Notes: generated from the sequence alone by a model not told the origin. A DNA stretch of 64,000 bases from Roseateles noduli (GCA_002205125.1 NIOE01000002.1:682001-746000); one strand, 5' to 3'. Counted from the stretch's first letter, positions 1 to 8,697 are shown. A program made the numbers and translations.

Positions 1-557
1 GCGGCGGTGCGGTCCTCCTCCGTGCTGCCGGCCTCGACCTGGGCGAGCTGGCGGAACTCCCGCCACATCGCCCCGGTCCGGGCGCCGAAGCCGTGGAAGT
101 AGGCCGTGCCGTGCTCGGGGGTCAGGCCGTGCGCGGCCAGCAGCTTGGGCGTCAGCACCTGGCCGCCGAGGGCCGAGCCCTCGATCACGTACAGCGATCC
201 GATCGCCGCCGCCGGCGAGTCCAGCCGCAGGCCGTCGAGTGCCGCGAGGGCCGATGCGCTCATCACGTCGTCCGCGGCGTCCTCGGGCAGGGCGAGCGCC
301 GTCAGGTCGCGGGCCGCGAAGGGCGAGCGCACCCGGGCGTCGAACCAGGGGTGCAGGCGCTCGGGCAAGGCCTGGCGCACGCGCGGTTCCCAGAGCTGCA
401 GGAACTCATGGAAGCCGCGCAGGATGCGACCGTAGCGGGTCAGCGGCATCGGTGCCTCCAGCCGGAGCAGCGCCTCGATGTCGTCGTGCAGCGGCCCCGT
501 GCAGCGGCGCAGGCGGGGGAGCAGGTCGGTGTCGATCGTGGCGTCGGTCGTCGTCAT
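1..557 (-). CDS. Biliverdin-producing haem oxygenase, BphO type (3' end outside window)
   Basis: Opens haem to biliverdin IXalpha, the chromophore of bacteriophytochromes; cytoplasmic. Seen: 185 codons from the ATG at 557, running off the left edge without a stop. An N-terminal TGPLHDDIEALL segment carries a candidate proximal haem ligand His24; YGRILRGFHEFL follows, and the distal-helix motif YVIEGSALGGQVL lies further on, then HGFGARTGAMWREF. These match the bacterial phytochrome-associated haem oxygenase family, which is about 190-200 aa, so only a few residues are probably missing. The next gene to the left is not visible; in many genomes it is a bacteriophytochrome kinase, which would make the divergent receiver protein at 874 a possible partner (inference). 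A haem-degrading role for iron acquisition is the alternative. Confidence 0.8.
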   Translation of the reverse strand, partial: MTTTDATIDTDLLPRLRRCTGPLHDDIEALLRLEAPMPLTRYGRILRGFHEFLQLWEPRVRQALPERLHPWFDARVRSPFAARDLTALALPEDAADDVMSASALAALDGLRLDSPAAAIGSLYVIEGSALGGQVLTPKLLAAHGLTPEHGTAYFHGFGARTGAMWREFRQLAQVEAGSTEEDRTA

Positions 558-873
558 GAAGCTGGAGAGGCAAGGCGGATGCGCAGCCCGGAACGGTCCT
601 GTTGCGGCCGTGCCGCAACCCCGCTCCGCGAAGGCGCGGATTATGGTCAGAAAGGCGCAGGGCAAACATCCGTCCCGCCCCCTACGGACGAGGGGTCCGA
701 CGCGTGTGCCGGAACCCGGCAAGAATGTCGGACCGTCCTTCAGAGGGAAGGGGGTGGGGGAGGCACGCCGTTTGCCGACTCTTGCCGATTCGCCTAATCG
801 CACGTCCGTCGCGCGTCCGCTCTTGTCGCGCGCGTCGGCCTTCCTCAGTGGACCTCTTGCCGCAGGGTTTGCC
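558..873. other. Divergent intergenic region, 316 bp
   Basis: Separates the leftward haem oxygenase gene from the rightward receiver gene, so it must hold both promoters. I found no convincing -35/-10 pair, palindrome or RNA gene in it. Short open frames crossing it have no family resemblance. Confidence 0.4.
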
Positions 874-1248
874 ATGCCTCCCCACGCCGTCATCGTCGAC
901 GACAACATCGAGTCCAGCGAAACGCTGGGCATCCTCCTGGAGTTGGAGGGTTACACCGCCGCGACCGCGGCGACCTTGCGCGAAGCGCGGCAGCGCATCG
1001 CCGAGCATCGGCCGGATGTGTTGATCCTGGATCGCGCGCTGCCGGACGGGCAGGGCATGGATTTCCTGACCGAGGCCTTGCTGCAGGGACCGATGACGGT
1101 CGTGATGCTGACGGGCACGTCGGATCCGGGTGATGCGGCAGAGGCGATCCGACGCGGCGCGAGCGCCTACCTGGTCAAGCCAGCGACGATCGATCAGCTC
1201 AAGGAAGTGCTCGATCGCGCGTCGCAGGGATCGCGCCAGGCGGCCTGA
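874..1248 (+). CDS. Stand-alone CheY-like receiver domain protein
   Basis: A single-domain response regulator of 124 aa with no output domain, acting in the cytoplasm by phospho-dependent protein contact. Seen: acidic pair Asp9-Asp10, phospho-acceptor Asp53 in LILDRALPDGQG, the conserved Thr in VVMLTGTSD, and Lys102 in LVKPA, so all receiver catalytic residues are present. The start at ATG 874 was chosen because the receiver fold begins immediately (PHAVIVDD); longer upstream frames have no homology-like content. It stands alone, with the haem oxygenase gene diverging upstream and dctD-like converging downstream. A link to phytochrome signalling is inference from position only. Confidence 0.8.
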   Translation: MPPHAVIVDDNIESSETLGILLELEGYTAATAATLREARQRIAEHRPDVLILDRALPDGQGMDFLTEALLQGPMTVVMLTGTSDPGDAAEAIRRGASAYLVKPATIDQLKEVLDRASQGSRQAA

Positions 1249-1313
1249 GGGCCGCAAAGAACTTCTCCCGAACGCCTCGGTGCGCGGCCGTCGAAGGACA
1301 GCGCTGCGTCGGT

Positions 1314-1364
1314 GTATGGGGGAAGGGTTTTCGCGGCGGAGCCGGGAAAATCTTTCTCCCATAC
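1314..1364. repeat. 51-bp imperfect hairpin
   Basis: Arms starting GTATGGGGGAAGGGTTTTC and ending GGAAAATCTTTCTCCCATAC pair at about 16 of 20 positions around a 12-nt GC-rich loop. It lies in the 308-bp convergent gap (1249-1556) between the receiver gene and dctD-like, upstream of the REP-like pair. The rest of that gap shows nothing else. It could act as a transcription terminator or be the relic of a palindromic element. Confidence 0.5.
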
Positions 1365-1412
1365 GGACCCAGAGGCGTCGAAGGGAAGAGGGCCTCCATA
1401 CTTCCACCTCAG

Positions 1413-1530
1413 CTGGCCCTCACCCCCGCCCTCTCCCGCAAGCGGGAGAGGGAGTCCGACCGGCTCCACTCGTTGCGCTTGCTCCTCTTGCCCCCTCTCC
1501 CGCTTGCGGGAGAGGGTTGGGGTGAGGGGC
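1413..1530. repeat. REP-like inverted hairpin pair, copy 1
   Basis: Two hairpins with 11-nt arms CCCTCTCCCGC and GCGGGAGAGGG (loops AA and TT) sit head to head, flanked by CTGGCCCTCACCCC on the left and TTGGGGTGAGGGG on the right, so the whole block is a larger palindrome. The same arms recur near 17.7, 30.9 and 38.6-38.8 kb. It lies between the convergent receiver and dctD-like genes. Confidence 0.85.
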
Positions 1531-1556
1531 GCGCGTAGCGCGCGGGGTCTTCGCAG

Positions 1557-2897
1557 TCAGCGGAAATCGTCGAGCTGGATGCCGTGGCGGTGGAGCTTGT
1601 CGTAGAGCGTCTTGCGCGGTGTGCCGAGCAGCTCCATCGCTGCCGGTACCTTGCCGCCTGAGCGGCGCAGCGCCTGCTCGATGAGTGCCTTCTCGACCAT
1701 CTCCATCTGGCGCGCCAACGCCAGGTTGGGCACCGCCTGGATGGCGGCCGAGGAGTCGAGGTCGTCGAGCGCCAGCACGAAGCGGTCGGCGGCGTTGCGG
1801 ATCTCGCGCACGTTGCCGGGCCAGTCGTGGGCCATCAGTTCGCGCAGCTTTTCCGGCGTCAGTTCGGGCGCCTCGCGCTCGTAGCGCTTGCAGGCCTGGG
1901 CGACGAAGTGCTCGAACAGCAGCGGGATGTCTTCGCGGCGCTCGCGCAGCGGCGGCAGCACCAGCGTGGCGATGTTGAGCCGGTAGTACAGGTCGCTGCG
2001 GAACTGTCCGCGTTCGCCCATCTCCTTCAGGTCGGCCTTGCTGGCCGCGATGAAGCGGACGTTGATGACCTGTTCCTCGTTGGAGCCCAGGCGCTCCACG
2101 CGGCGTTCCTGCAGCACGCGCAGCAGCTTGATCTGCAGCGCGACCGGCATCGTCTCGATCTCGTCGAGGAGCAGCGTGCCGCCGTTGGCGTGTTCGATCT
2201 TGCCGATGCGGCGCTTGCCGGCCGAGGTGAACGCGCCGGACTCGTGGCCGAAGAGTTCGCTCTCGAACAGCGCTTCCGGCAGCCCGCCGCAGTTGATCGC
2301 GACGAAGTTGCGATCGCGGCGCGGGCTCTGGTCGTGCAGGCAACGCGCGACCAGCTCCTTGCCGGTGCCCGTCTCGCCCAGGATCATGACGTCGGCCGAG
2401 GTCGAGGCCAGGTTGAGCACCTGACGCCGCAGCTGCTGCATCGCGCCCGACTTGCCGAGCAGCGCCGCCTCGATGCCGCTGGCCGCCGACAGCTGCGCGC
2501 GCAGCTCGTCGGCCGAGTGTCGGATCAGTCGCAGGTCCAGCGCGCGACGCGCCGTGTCCAGCAGCCGCTCCGGCGCAAAGGGCTTCTCGATGAAATCGTA
2601 GGCGCCGTTGCGCATCGCCTGCACGGCCATGTTCACGTCGCCGTGCGCGGTGATCAGGATCACCGGGATCTGCGGATCGGTCGCCTGCACGTGCGCCAGC
2701 AGCGCGCGGCCGTCCATGCCGGGCAACCGCACGTCGGTGATGACGATGACCTGCGCGCCGGGCTGCACATGCGGCAGCGCCTCCTCGGCCGAGCGGCACG
2801 GCACCACCGCCAGCCCTTCGAGTTCCAGGGTCTGGGTCAGGCTGACCCGCACCGGCAGGTCGTCCTCGACGAACACCACCTTGTAGCCCTCAAACAT
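1557..2897 (-). CDS. dctD: DctD-like sigma-54-dependent response regulator
   Basis: Activates RNA polymerase holding sigma-54 after phosphorylation by its partner kinase. Seen, 446 aa: receiver (1-120) with phospho-acceptor Asp55 (VITDVRLPG) and Lys105; AAA+ domain with Walker A GETGTGKE at 174-181, sigma-54 loop at 221-226 and Walker [11 protein letters not shown]; a C-terminal Fis-type helix-turn-helix ending near [11 protein letters not shown]. The sigma-54 loop reads GAFTSA instead of the usual GAFTGA. Start ATG 2897 is set by the receiver fold and overlaps the end of the kinase gene by 8 bp, so the two are translationally coupled. The architecture and order match DctB/DctD, regulators of C4-dicarboxylate uptake, but no dicarboxylate transporter is present here. 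The neighbouring liv operon has a sigma-54 promoter and is the likely target (inference). Confidence 0.85.
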   Translation of the reverse strand: MFEGYKVVFVEDDLPVRVSLTQTLELEGLAVVPCRSAEEALPHVQPGAQVIVITDVRLPGMDGRALLAHVQATDPQIPVILITAHGDVNMAVQAMRNGAYDFIEKPFAPERLLDTARRALDLRLIRHSADELRAQLSAASGIEAALLGKSGAMQQLRRQVLNLASTSADVMILGETGTGKELVARCLHDQSPRRDRNFVAINCGGLPEALFESELFGHESGAFTSAGKRRIGKIEHANGGTLLLDEIETMPVALQIKLLRVLQERRVERLGSNEEQVINVRFIAASKADLKEMGERGQFRSDLYYRLNIATLVLPPLRERREDIPLLFEHFVAQACKRYEREAPELTPEKLRELMAHDWPGNVREIRNAADRFVLALDDLDSSAAIQAVPNLALARQMEMVEKALIEQALRRSGGKVPAAMELLGTPRKTLYDKLHRHGIQLDDFR

Positions 2898-4794
2898 ACT
2901 GCCCCTCCTCGGCCTGCCAGGTGTCGACCTCCAGGTCGAACTCGAAACACATGCCATGGTCCAGCCGCTGCGCCCGCAGCACGCCGCCGAACTCGTGGAC
3001 GATTTTTGAAGAGATCACCAACCCCAGCCCCAGGCCTTCGCCCGCCGGCTTGGTGGTGAAGAACGGTTCGAACAGCCGCGGCAGCAGCGATTCGCTCAAG
3101 CCCGGTCCGGTGTCCAGCACCTGCACGCGCACGCGCCGGCCGTCTTCCGCCGGTACCGCCGCGACGCGCAGCCGCCGCTCATGTCCGTCATTTCCGTCAT
3201 GGCCCTCGTGACGCGGCTCCGACGCGATCGCATCGATCCCGTTGGCCAGCAGGTTCACGAGCACCTGCTCCAGCCGGTTGGATTCGGCGCTCACCCGCAG
3301 CCCCGGCGGCACGTCGACCTCCACGGGCAGGTCCAGCTGACGCGTGCGATGTTCCAGCAGCAGTCTCGCGTTGTTCACGCTCGACAGCAGCGACACCGCC
3401 GTGCGCGAGGGCTCCGCCTTGCGGGCGAAGCTCTTGAGCTGGCGCGTGATCTGACCCATCCGCTCGACCATGTCGTCCATCGTCTGGAGGTTGTCCGCGA
3501 CCGCTTGCGTGCGGCCGGCCTCCAGCAACCTCTGCGAATTCCGTGCCAGCGCGCGCAGCGCCGTCAGCGGCTGGTTGACTTCATGCGACAAGCCCGCCGA
3601 CATCTGCCCCAGCACCGCCAGTTTGCTGGTCTGCAGCAGCTCGCCCTCGGCCTGCCGGCGCTGCGCGATCTGGTCGAGCAATTCTTCGTTGGTCTGGCGG
3701 AGTTCCGCCGTGCGCTCGTCGACGATCAGCTCCAGCTGCGCGTGCGCGTTCTGCAATTCGGTCTTCGCGTGGAAGAGCTGCCGCAGCGCGCGCCGTCGCG
3801 ACGCGAGGTAGAGCAGCAGCATCCCGATCGCCGCGCCGAAGGCCGCGCCGCTCCATGCGGCCAGCCGTGCCTGTCGTCGCACTTCCGACAGGTCCGACAG
3901 GGCGAGCAGGCGCACGCCCAGCGGCAGCAGCTGGCGCTCCTGCGCCAGCAGCGTCGTGCTGGCCGGCGCGGGCGCGCGCACCAGCAGGCTGTTGTAGGCC
4001 TCCAGCGCGCCGGGCAGGCCCAGGTCCGGCCCGATCCGCGGGTAGCGGGCGCTGGCCTGCAGCCGGTCGCGCTCGGACGCGTCGGCGCGGTTCAGCACCG
4101 CGTAGCGCCAGTCCTCCACCGAGCTCATGATCACCACGCCCTGGTCGTCCGAGACCAGGATGCGCTCCCCCTGCGAGCGCAATCCGAGGTCCACCCAGGT
4201 CGACTCCAGCGGCGCCAGGTTGAGCTTCACGACGATCACGCCCTGCAGCTGCTGGTTGCGCCGCAGCGGGTGCAGCAGGAAGAAGTTGGTCGAGCCGCTC
4301 AGCCCCGCCTGGCCGGCGTCGGAGGCGAAGAAGTGGTGGCGGTCTTGCTCGATCGCCTGCTGCAGCCGCAGCGGCGGCGTCAGCGGCTCGCTCGAGGCCA
4401 GCACGCGGCCTTCCGGATCGGCCACGAAAATCTGCGTCGTCCCCGCCCGCACGTTGACCCGCGCCAGCAGCAGGCTCGCCGCCTTGCGCTGCGCCTCGTC
4501 GTCGGGATGCTCGATCAGCCGCGTCACCTCGCCGTCGATGGCGAGCAGGCTGGGCAGGTAGGCGTGGCGGCCCAGCTCGGTCTGCAGGTTGGACGCGTAA
4601 AGCTCGAGCCGTTCAGTCGCCAGCGCGCTCAACTGGTCCAGACTCGCCCGTTCGCTGAAGCGGTGGCCCAGCAGCAGGCCCAGCAGCATCAGCACGCCGG
4701 TCAGGTACAGGTAGAAGGTGGGCCGGCCGAGGAAATACGCCAGCCGCTGGCGGGCCGATGTCGGGGCGAAGGAGGAGGAAGCGACCGAGGGCAT
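2890..4794 (-). CDS. dctB: DctB-like membrane sensor histidine kinase
   Basis: Inner-membrane sensor kinase paired with the downstream regulator. Seen, 634 aa: first membrane segment about 27-44, a periplasmic sensory region of about 265 residues (probably a double PDC fold as in DctB), second membrane segment about 311-331, a coiled-coil stretch 340-390, then the H-box GLSHEVNQPLTALRA with phospho-acceptor His404, followed by an ATPase domain with DTGPGLSESLL and GEGLGLGLVIS. Start at ATG 4794 gives the usual short cytoplasmic N-terminus; an in-frame extension to 5040 would run through the sigma-54 promoter region and is rejected. The kinase core contains an unusual EPRHEGHDGNDGHE insert. 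The ligand could be a C4-dicarboxylate or an amino-acid-related compound carried by the divergent liv system. Confidence 0.85.
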   Translation of the reverse strand: MPSVASSSFAPTSARQRLAYFLGRPTFYLYLTGVLMLLGLLLGHRFSERASLDQLSALATERLELYASNLQTELGRHAYLPSLLAIDGEVTRLIEHPDDEAQRKAASLLLARVNVRAGTTQIFVADPEGRVLASSEPLTPPLRLQQAIEQDRHHFFASDAGQAGLSGSTNFFLLHPLRRNQQLQGVIVVKLNLAPLESTWVDLGLRSQGERILVSDDQGVVIMSSVEDWRYAVLNRADASERDRLQASARYPRIGPDLGLPGALEAYNSLLVRAPAPASTTLLAQERQLLPLGVRLLALSDLSEVRRQARLAAWSGAAFGAAIGMLLLYLASRRRALRQLFHAKTELQNAHAQLELIVDERTAELRQTNEELLDQIAQRRQAEGELLQTSKLAVLGQMSAGLSHEVNQPLTALRALARNSQRLLEAGRTQAVADNLQTMDDMVERMGQITRQLKSFARKAEPSRTAVSLLSSVNNARLLLEHRTRQLDLPVEVDVPPGLRVSAESNRLEQVLVNLLANGIDAIASEPRHEGHDGNDGHERRLRVAAVPAEDGRRVRVQVLDTGPGLSESLLPRLFEPFFTTKPAGEGLGLGLVISSKIVHEFGGVLRAQRLDHGMCFEFDLEVDTWQAEEGQYV

Positions 4795-4903
4795 GGGGGA
4801 CGAAAAATCGACGCCCAGTGTGCCCAACTTGGCGCACGCCTTGCACCCGGCGCGACGGCTTTTTTGTGACTGGCGAGGAATCGCCCGGCTGGCTAGGCGG
4901 TTT

Positions 4904-4919
4904 GTGCGGATTTCCGCAC
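4904..4919. promoter_or_regulatory. Perfect palindrome, candidate activator site
   Basis: GTGCGGATTTCCGCAC is a perfect 7+2+7 inverted repeat centred near 4911.5, about 98 bp upstream of the -24 GG of the sigma-54 promoter. That is the usual distance for a dimeric enhancer-binding protein acting by DNA looping. DctD-like is the obvious candidate binder (inference). Confidence 0.55.
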
Positions 4920-5007
4920 CTCGTTGCGTCACCGAGACTGGGAACACAACGTCGACTGGCGCGCACCGATGTCGCCTTGTCGGTGAATACCCTTGAAACG
5001 CGGCGCT

Positions 5008-5023
5008 TGGCACGGGGGTTGCA
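5008..5023 (+). promoter_or_regulatory. Sigma-54 (-24/-12) promoter of livHMGF
   Basis: TGGCACGGGGGTTGCA matches the sigma-54 consensus TGGCACG-N4-TTGCW at every fixed position, with GG at 5009-5010 and GC at 5021-5022. It points rightward, with transcription expected about 12 bp beyond, roughly 40 bp before the livH start codon. Confidence 0.85.
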
Positions 5024-5077
5024 CCCCGAAGCGCCGTCACGCGGTGCGAGCCGCGTCCAACTACATGCTGGGGCCTT

Positions 5078-6001
5078 ATGGAGATACTTTTTCAGCAGAT
5101 CATCAACGGCCTGGTGCTGGGGAGCATGTATGCCCTCGTCGCACTGGGTTACACGATGGTCTACGGCATCATCAACCTCATCAACTTCGCGCACGGCGAC
5201 GTGCTGATGGTGGGGGCGCTCGTGAGCTGGACCGTGGTCACGGCGCTCGCGTCGCTGGGCCTGCCCGGCTGGGTGCTGATGCTGGCCGCGCTGGTGTGCG
5301 CCATCCTGGTCTGCACGCTGCTGAACTACACGATCGAGAAGATCGCCTACCGGCCGCTGCGCAGCGCGCCCAGACTGGCGCCGCTGATCACCGCCATGGG
5401 CATGTCGCTGCTGCTGCAGACGCTGGCCATGATCATCTGGAAGCCGAACCCCAAGCCTTTCCCGCAGCTGCTGCCGGCTGATCCCATCCACATCGGCGGC
5501 GCCGTGATCACGGTGACGCAGATCGTGATCCTGGTGACCACCGTGGTGATCCTGGGCGGCCTGCTGTTCCTGGTGAACCACACCAAGATGGGCCGCGCGA
5601 TGCGCGCCACGGCCGAGAACCCGCGCGTGGCCTCGCTGATGGGCGTGAAGCCCGATGCGGTGATCTCGCTGACCTTCATCATCGGCGCCGCGCTGGCCGC
5701 GGTGGCCGGCCTGATGTGGGCCGCCAACTACGGCACCGCGCAGCACACCATGGGCGTGCTGCCGGGCCTGAAGGCCTTCACCGCCGCGGTGGTGGGCGGC
5801 ATCGGCAACCTGGCCGGCGCGATGGTCGGCGGGGTGCTGCTGGGCCTGATCGAGGCCATCGGCGCGGGCTACCTCGGCGACTGGACCGGCGGCGTGCTGG
5901 GCAGCCATTACTCCGACATCTTCGCCTTCATCGCGCTGATCCTGGTGCTGACCCTGCGGCCCTCCGGCCTGCTGGGCGAACGCGTCGCCGACCGCGCCTG
6001 A
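5078..6001 (+). CDS. livH: Branched-chain amino acid ABC transporter permease LivH
   Basis: One of two inner-membrane subunits of a LIV-I-type (HAAT) importer. Seen: 307 aa, at least eight hydrophobic segments, the family N-terminus INGLVLGSMYALVALGYTMV followed by GIINLINFAHGD, and the glycine-rich VVGGIGNLAGAMVGG motif that contacts the ATPases. It is first in a four-gene operon with livM, livG and livF, 10 bp before livM. The start at 5078 follows a weak GGGG ribosome site and lies just downstream of the sigma-54 promoter. No periplasmic binding protein gene accompanies the operon in this window, so the substrate (leucine family, or other amides or amino acids) is not fixed by the sequence. 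Confidence 0.92.
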   Translation: MEILFQQIINGLVLGSMYALVALGYTMVYGIINLINFAHGDVLMVGALVSWTVVTALASLGLPGWVLMLAALVCAILVCTLLNYTIEKIAYRPLRSAPRLAPLITAMGMSLLLQTLAMIIWKPNPKPFPQLLPADPIHIGGAVITVTQIVILVTTVVILGGLLFLVNHTKMGRAMRATAENPRVASLMGVKPDAVISLTFIIGAALAAVAGLMWAANYGTAQHTMGVLPGLKAFTAAVVGGIGNLAGAMVGGVLLGLIEAIGAGYLGDWTGGVLGSHYSDIFAFIALILVLTLRPSGLLGERVADRA

Positions 6002-6011
6002 GGAGCCGTCC

Positions 6012-7142
6012 ATGTTCCAGACCAAATCCTCCAAGCTGATCACCTTCCTGATCGCCGGCGTGCTGCTGCTGGTGCTGCCGCTGTTCACGCAGCAGTTCGG
6101 CAACGGCCCGGTCCGCATCATCGACCTGGCCCTGCTGTACGTGCTGCTGGCCCTGGGCCTGAACATCGTGGTGGGCTACGCCGGCCTGCTCGACCTGGGC
6201 TACGTCGCGTTCTACGCGGTGGGCGCGTATCTCTTCGCGATGCTCAACAGTCCGCACCTGTCGGAGAACTTCGAGCACATCGCCGCGGCCTTCCCCAACG
6301 GGCTGCACCTGCCGCTGCTGCTGGCGATCGCGCTGGCGGCGCTGCTGGCCGGCCTGTTCGGCGTGCTGCTGGGCGCCCCGACGCTCAAGCTGCGCGGCGA
6401 CTACCTGGCCATCGTGACGCTGGGCTTCGGCGAGATCATCCGGGTGTTCCTGAACAACATGGAATATCCGCTGAACATCACCAATGGCCCGCGCGGCATC
6501 GGCCAGATCGACGGGGTGCACTTCCTGGGCTTCGAGTTCAGCCAGAACCACGACATCCTGGGCTTCACCATCAACTCGGTGTCGATGTACTACTACCTGT
6601 TCCTGGCGCTGGTGGTGGGTTCGGTGCTGATCTGCTACCGGCTGGAGAACTCCCGCATCGGCCGCGCCTGGATGGCCATCCGCGAGGACGAGATCGCCGC
6701 CAAGGCCATGGGCATCAACACCCGCAACATGAAGCTGCTGGCCTTCGGCATGGGCGCGACCTTCGGCGGCGTGGCGGGCTCCATGTTCGGTGCGTTCCAG
6801 GGCTTCGTCTCGCCGGAATCGTTCAGCCTGCAGGAGTCGATCATGATCGTCGCCATGGTGGTGCTGGGCGGCATCGGCCACATCCCGGGCGTGATCCTGG
6901 GCGCGCTGCTGCTGGCCGCGCTGCCGGAAGTGCTGCGCTATGTCGCCGGCCCGCTGCAGCAGATGACCGACGGCCGCCTGGATGCGTCCATCCTGCGTCA
7001 GCTGCTGGTGGCGCTGGCCATGATCGTGATCATGCTGATGCGTCCGCGCGGCCTGTGGCCCTCGCCCGAGCACGGCAAGTCCCGGCCCCTGCCGCCCGGC
7101 GCGCAGCCGCCTGCCAATGCCGGCAACGCCATCAATGCCTGA
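6012..7142 (+). CDS. livM: Branched-chain amino acid ABC transporter permease LivM
   Basis: Second membrane subunit of the LIV-type importer, heterodimerising with LivH. Seen: 376 aa with many hydrophobic helices; family motifs YVLLALGLNIVVGYAGLLDLG near residue 37, LRGDYLAIVTLGFGEIIR at about 130, and VLGGIGHIPGVILGA near 290. A proline-rich C-terminal tail (PGAQPPANAGNAINA) is typical of betaproteobacterial LivM. An AGGAG-like site precedes the ATG. The stop codon ends 22 bp before the livG start chosen here. Confidence 0.92.
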   Translation: MFQTKSSKLITFLIAGVLLLVLPLFTQQFGNGPVRIIDLALLYVLLALGLNIVVGYAGLLDLGYVAFYAVGAYLFAMLNSPHLSENFEHIAAAFPNGLHLPLLLAIALAALLAGLFGVLLGAPTLKLRGDYLAIVTLGFGEIIRVFLNNMEYPLNITNGPRGIGQIDGVHFLGFEFSQNHDILGFTINSVSMYYYLFLALVVGSVLICYRLENSRIGRAWMAIREDEIAAKAMGINTRNMKLLAFGMGATFGGVAGSMFGAFQGFVSPESFSLQESIMIVAMVVLGGIGHIPGVILGALLLAALPEVLRYVAGPLQQMTDGRLDASILRQLLVALAMIVIMLMRPRGLWPSPEHGKSRPLPPGAQPPANAGNAINA

Positions 7143-7164
7143 GCCGCGCCAGGAGCAAGAACCA

Positions 7165-7956
7165 ATGACTGAAACCGTACTGAAAGTGGCCGGCGCCTCC
7201 AAGCGCTTCGGCGGTCTGCAGGCGCTGTCGGATGTGGGCATCGAGATCAAGAAGGGCCAGGTCTACGGCCTGATCGGTCCCAACGGCGCCGGCAAGACGA
7301 CCTTCTTCAACGTGATCACCGGGCTGTACGTGCCCGACGGCGGCACCTTCGAACTGGGCGGCCAGGCCTACAAGCCGCAGGCGGTGCACCAGGTCGCCAA
7401 GACCGGCATCGCGCGGACCTTCCAGAACATCCGGCTGTTCGCCGACATGACGGCGCTGGAGAACGTGATGGTCGGGCGCCATGTGCGCACGCACTCGGGC
7501 CTGATCGGCGCGGTGCTGCGCACGCCGGGCTTCAAGAAGGAAGAGGCCGAGATCACCGCCCGCGCCCGCGAGCTGCTGGACTACGTCGGCATCGGCCGGC
7601 ATGCCGACTTCAAGGCGCGCACGCTGTCCTACGGCGACCAGCGTCGCCTGGAGATCGCCCGCGCGCTGGCCACGGATCCCAAGCTGATCGCGCTGGACGA
7701 GCCCGCCGCCGGCATGAACGCGACCGAGAAGGTCGTGCTGCGCGAGCTGATCGACCGCATCCGCAACGACGGCCGCACCATCCTGCTGATCGAGCACGAC
7801 GTGAAGCTGGTGATGGGCCTGTGCGACCACGTGTCGGTGCTGGACTACGGCAAGCTCATCGCCTCCGGCACGCCCGCGGAAGTGCAGCGCAACCCGAAGG
7901 TGATCGAGGCCTACCTCGGCGCCCACGCGGCGGAAGCCGTGCACGCGGCCCCCTGA
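7165..7956 (+). CDS. livG: Branched-chain amino acid ABC transporter ATPase LivG
   Basis: First ATPase of the importer. Seen: 263 aa; Walker A GPNGAGKTTFFN near 38, the LivG-specific IARTFQNIRLF Q-loop, signature LSYGDQRRLEIARAL, Walker B LIALDEPAAGMN and the switch His in LLIEHDVKLVM. The start is placed at ATG 7165, which has AGGAG about 10 bp upstream; an earlier in-frame ATG at 7117 would overlap the end of livM and add residues without family similarity. It ends 9 bp before livF, so the two are surely co-transcribed. Confidence 0.92.
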   Translation: MTETVLKVAGASKRFGGLQALSDVGIEIKKGQVYGLIGPNGAGKTTFFNVITGLYVPDGGTFELGGQAYKPQAVHQVAKTGIARTFQNIRLFADMTALENVMVGRHVRTHSGLIGAVLRTPGFKKEEAEITARARELLDYVGIGRHADFKARTLSYGDQRRLEIARALATDPKLIALDEPAAGMNATEKVVLRELIDRIRNDGRTILLIEHDVKLVMGLCDHVSVLDYGKLIASGTPAEVQRNPKVIEAYLGAHAAEAVHAAP

Positions 7957-7965
7957 TCCCGACCC

Positions 7966-8697
7966 ATGGAAATCGAAAAGATGGCAGACAACATCCTCCT
8001 CCAGGTCGAGGGCCTCAAGGTCGCGTACGGCGGGATCCAGGCGGTCAAGGGCGTGGACTTCGACGTGCGCCAGGGCGAGCTCGTCTCGCTGATCGGCGCC
8101 AACGGCGCGGGCAAGACCACCACGCTCAAGGCGATCACCGGGCTGCAGCCGCTGGGCGTCGGCGACGTGAAGTTCATGGGCCGCTCCATCAAGGGCCAGG
8201 GCGCCTGGGACCTGGCCAAGCAGGGCCTGGTGATGGTGCCGGAAGGTCGCGGCACCTTCACGCGCATGACGATCACCGAGAACCTGCAGATGGGCGCGTT
8301 CATCCGCAAGGACAAGGAGATCGAGGCCGACATCGAGAAGGTCTTCGGCCTGTTCCCGCGGCTCAAGGAGCGTCGCAACCAGCTGGCCGGCACGATGTCC
8401 GGCGGCGAGCAGCAGATGCTGGCCATGGGGCGCGCGCTGATGGCCAAGCCCAAGCTGCTGCTGCTGGACGAGCCGTCGATGGGCCTGTCGCCGATCATGG
8501 TCGACAAGATCTTCGAGGTCGTGAACGACATCCACCAGCAGGGCGTGACCGTGCTGCTGGTCGAGCAGAACGCCAGCCGCGCGCTGGAACTGGCCAACCG
8601 CGGCTACGTGATGGAGTCGGGCGCGATCACCATGCAGGGCGACGGCAGGACGCTGCTGAACGACCCGAAGGTGCGCGCAGCCTATCTGGGCGAGTGA
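7966..8697 (+). CDS. livF: Branched-chain amino acid ABC transporter ATPase LivF
   Basis: Second ATPase of the LIV-type importer, pairing with LivG. Seen: 243 aa; Walker A GANGAGKTTTLK, the LivF-typical LVMVPEGRGTFTRMT segment, signature MSGGEQQMLAMGRAL, Walker B LLLLDEPSMGLSP, switch His replaced by the usual LVEQNASRAL. ATG 7966 is used; an internal ATG at 7981 (MADNILLQ) is an equally acceptable start and would remove five residues. Last gene of the operon, followed after 33 bp by a strong terminator. Confidence 0.92.
   Translation: MEIEKMADNILLQVEGLKVAYGGIQAVKGVDFDVRQGELVSLIGANGAGKTTTLKAITGLQPLGVGDVKFMGRSIKGQGAWDLAKQGLVMVPEGRGTFTRMTITENLQMGAFIRKDKEIEADIEKVFGLFPRLKERRNQLAGTMSGGEQQMLAMGRALMAKPKLLLLDEPSMGLSPIMVDKIFEVVNDIHQQGVTVLLVEQNASRALELANRGYVMESGAITMQGDGRTLLNDPKVRAAYLGE

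Noticed and set aside
4795-5040. N-terminal extension of the DctB-like kinase back to 5040
   Set aside because: It would translate the sigma-54 promoter and the palindrome; the ATG at 4794 gives the normal DctB N-terminus and membrane segment.
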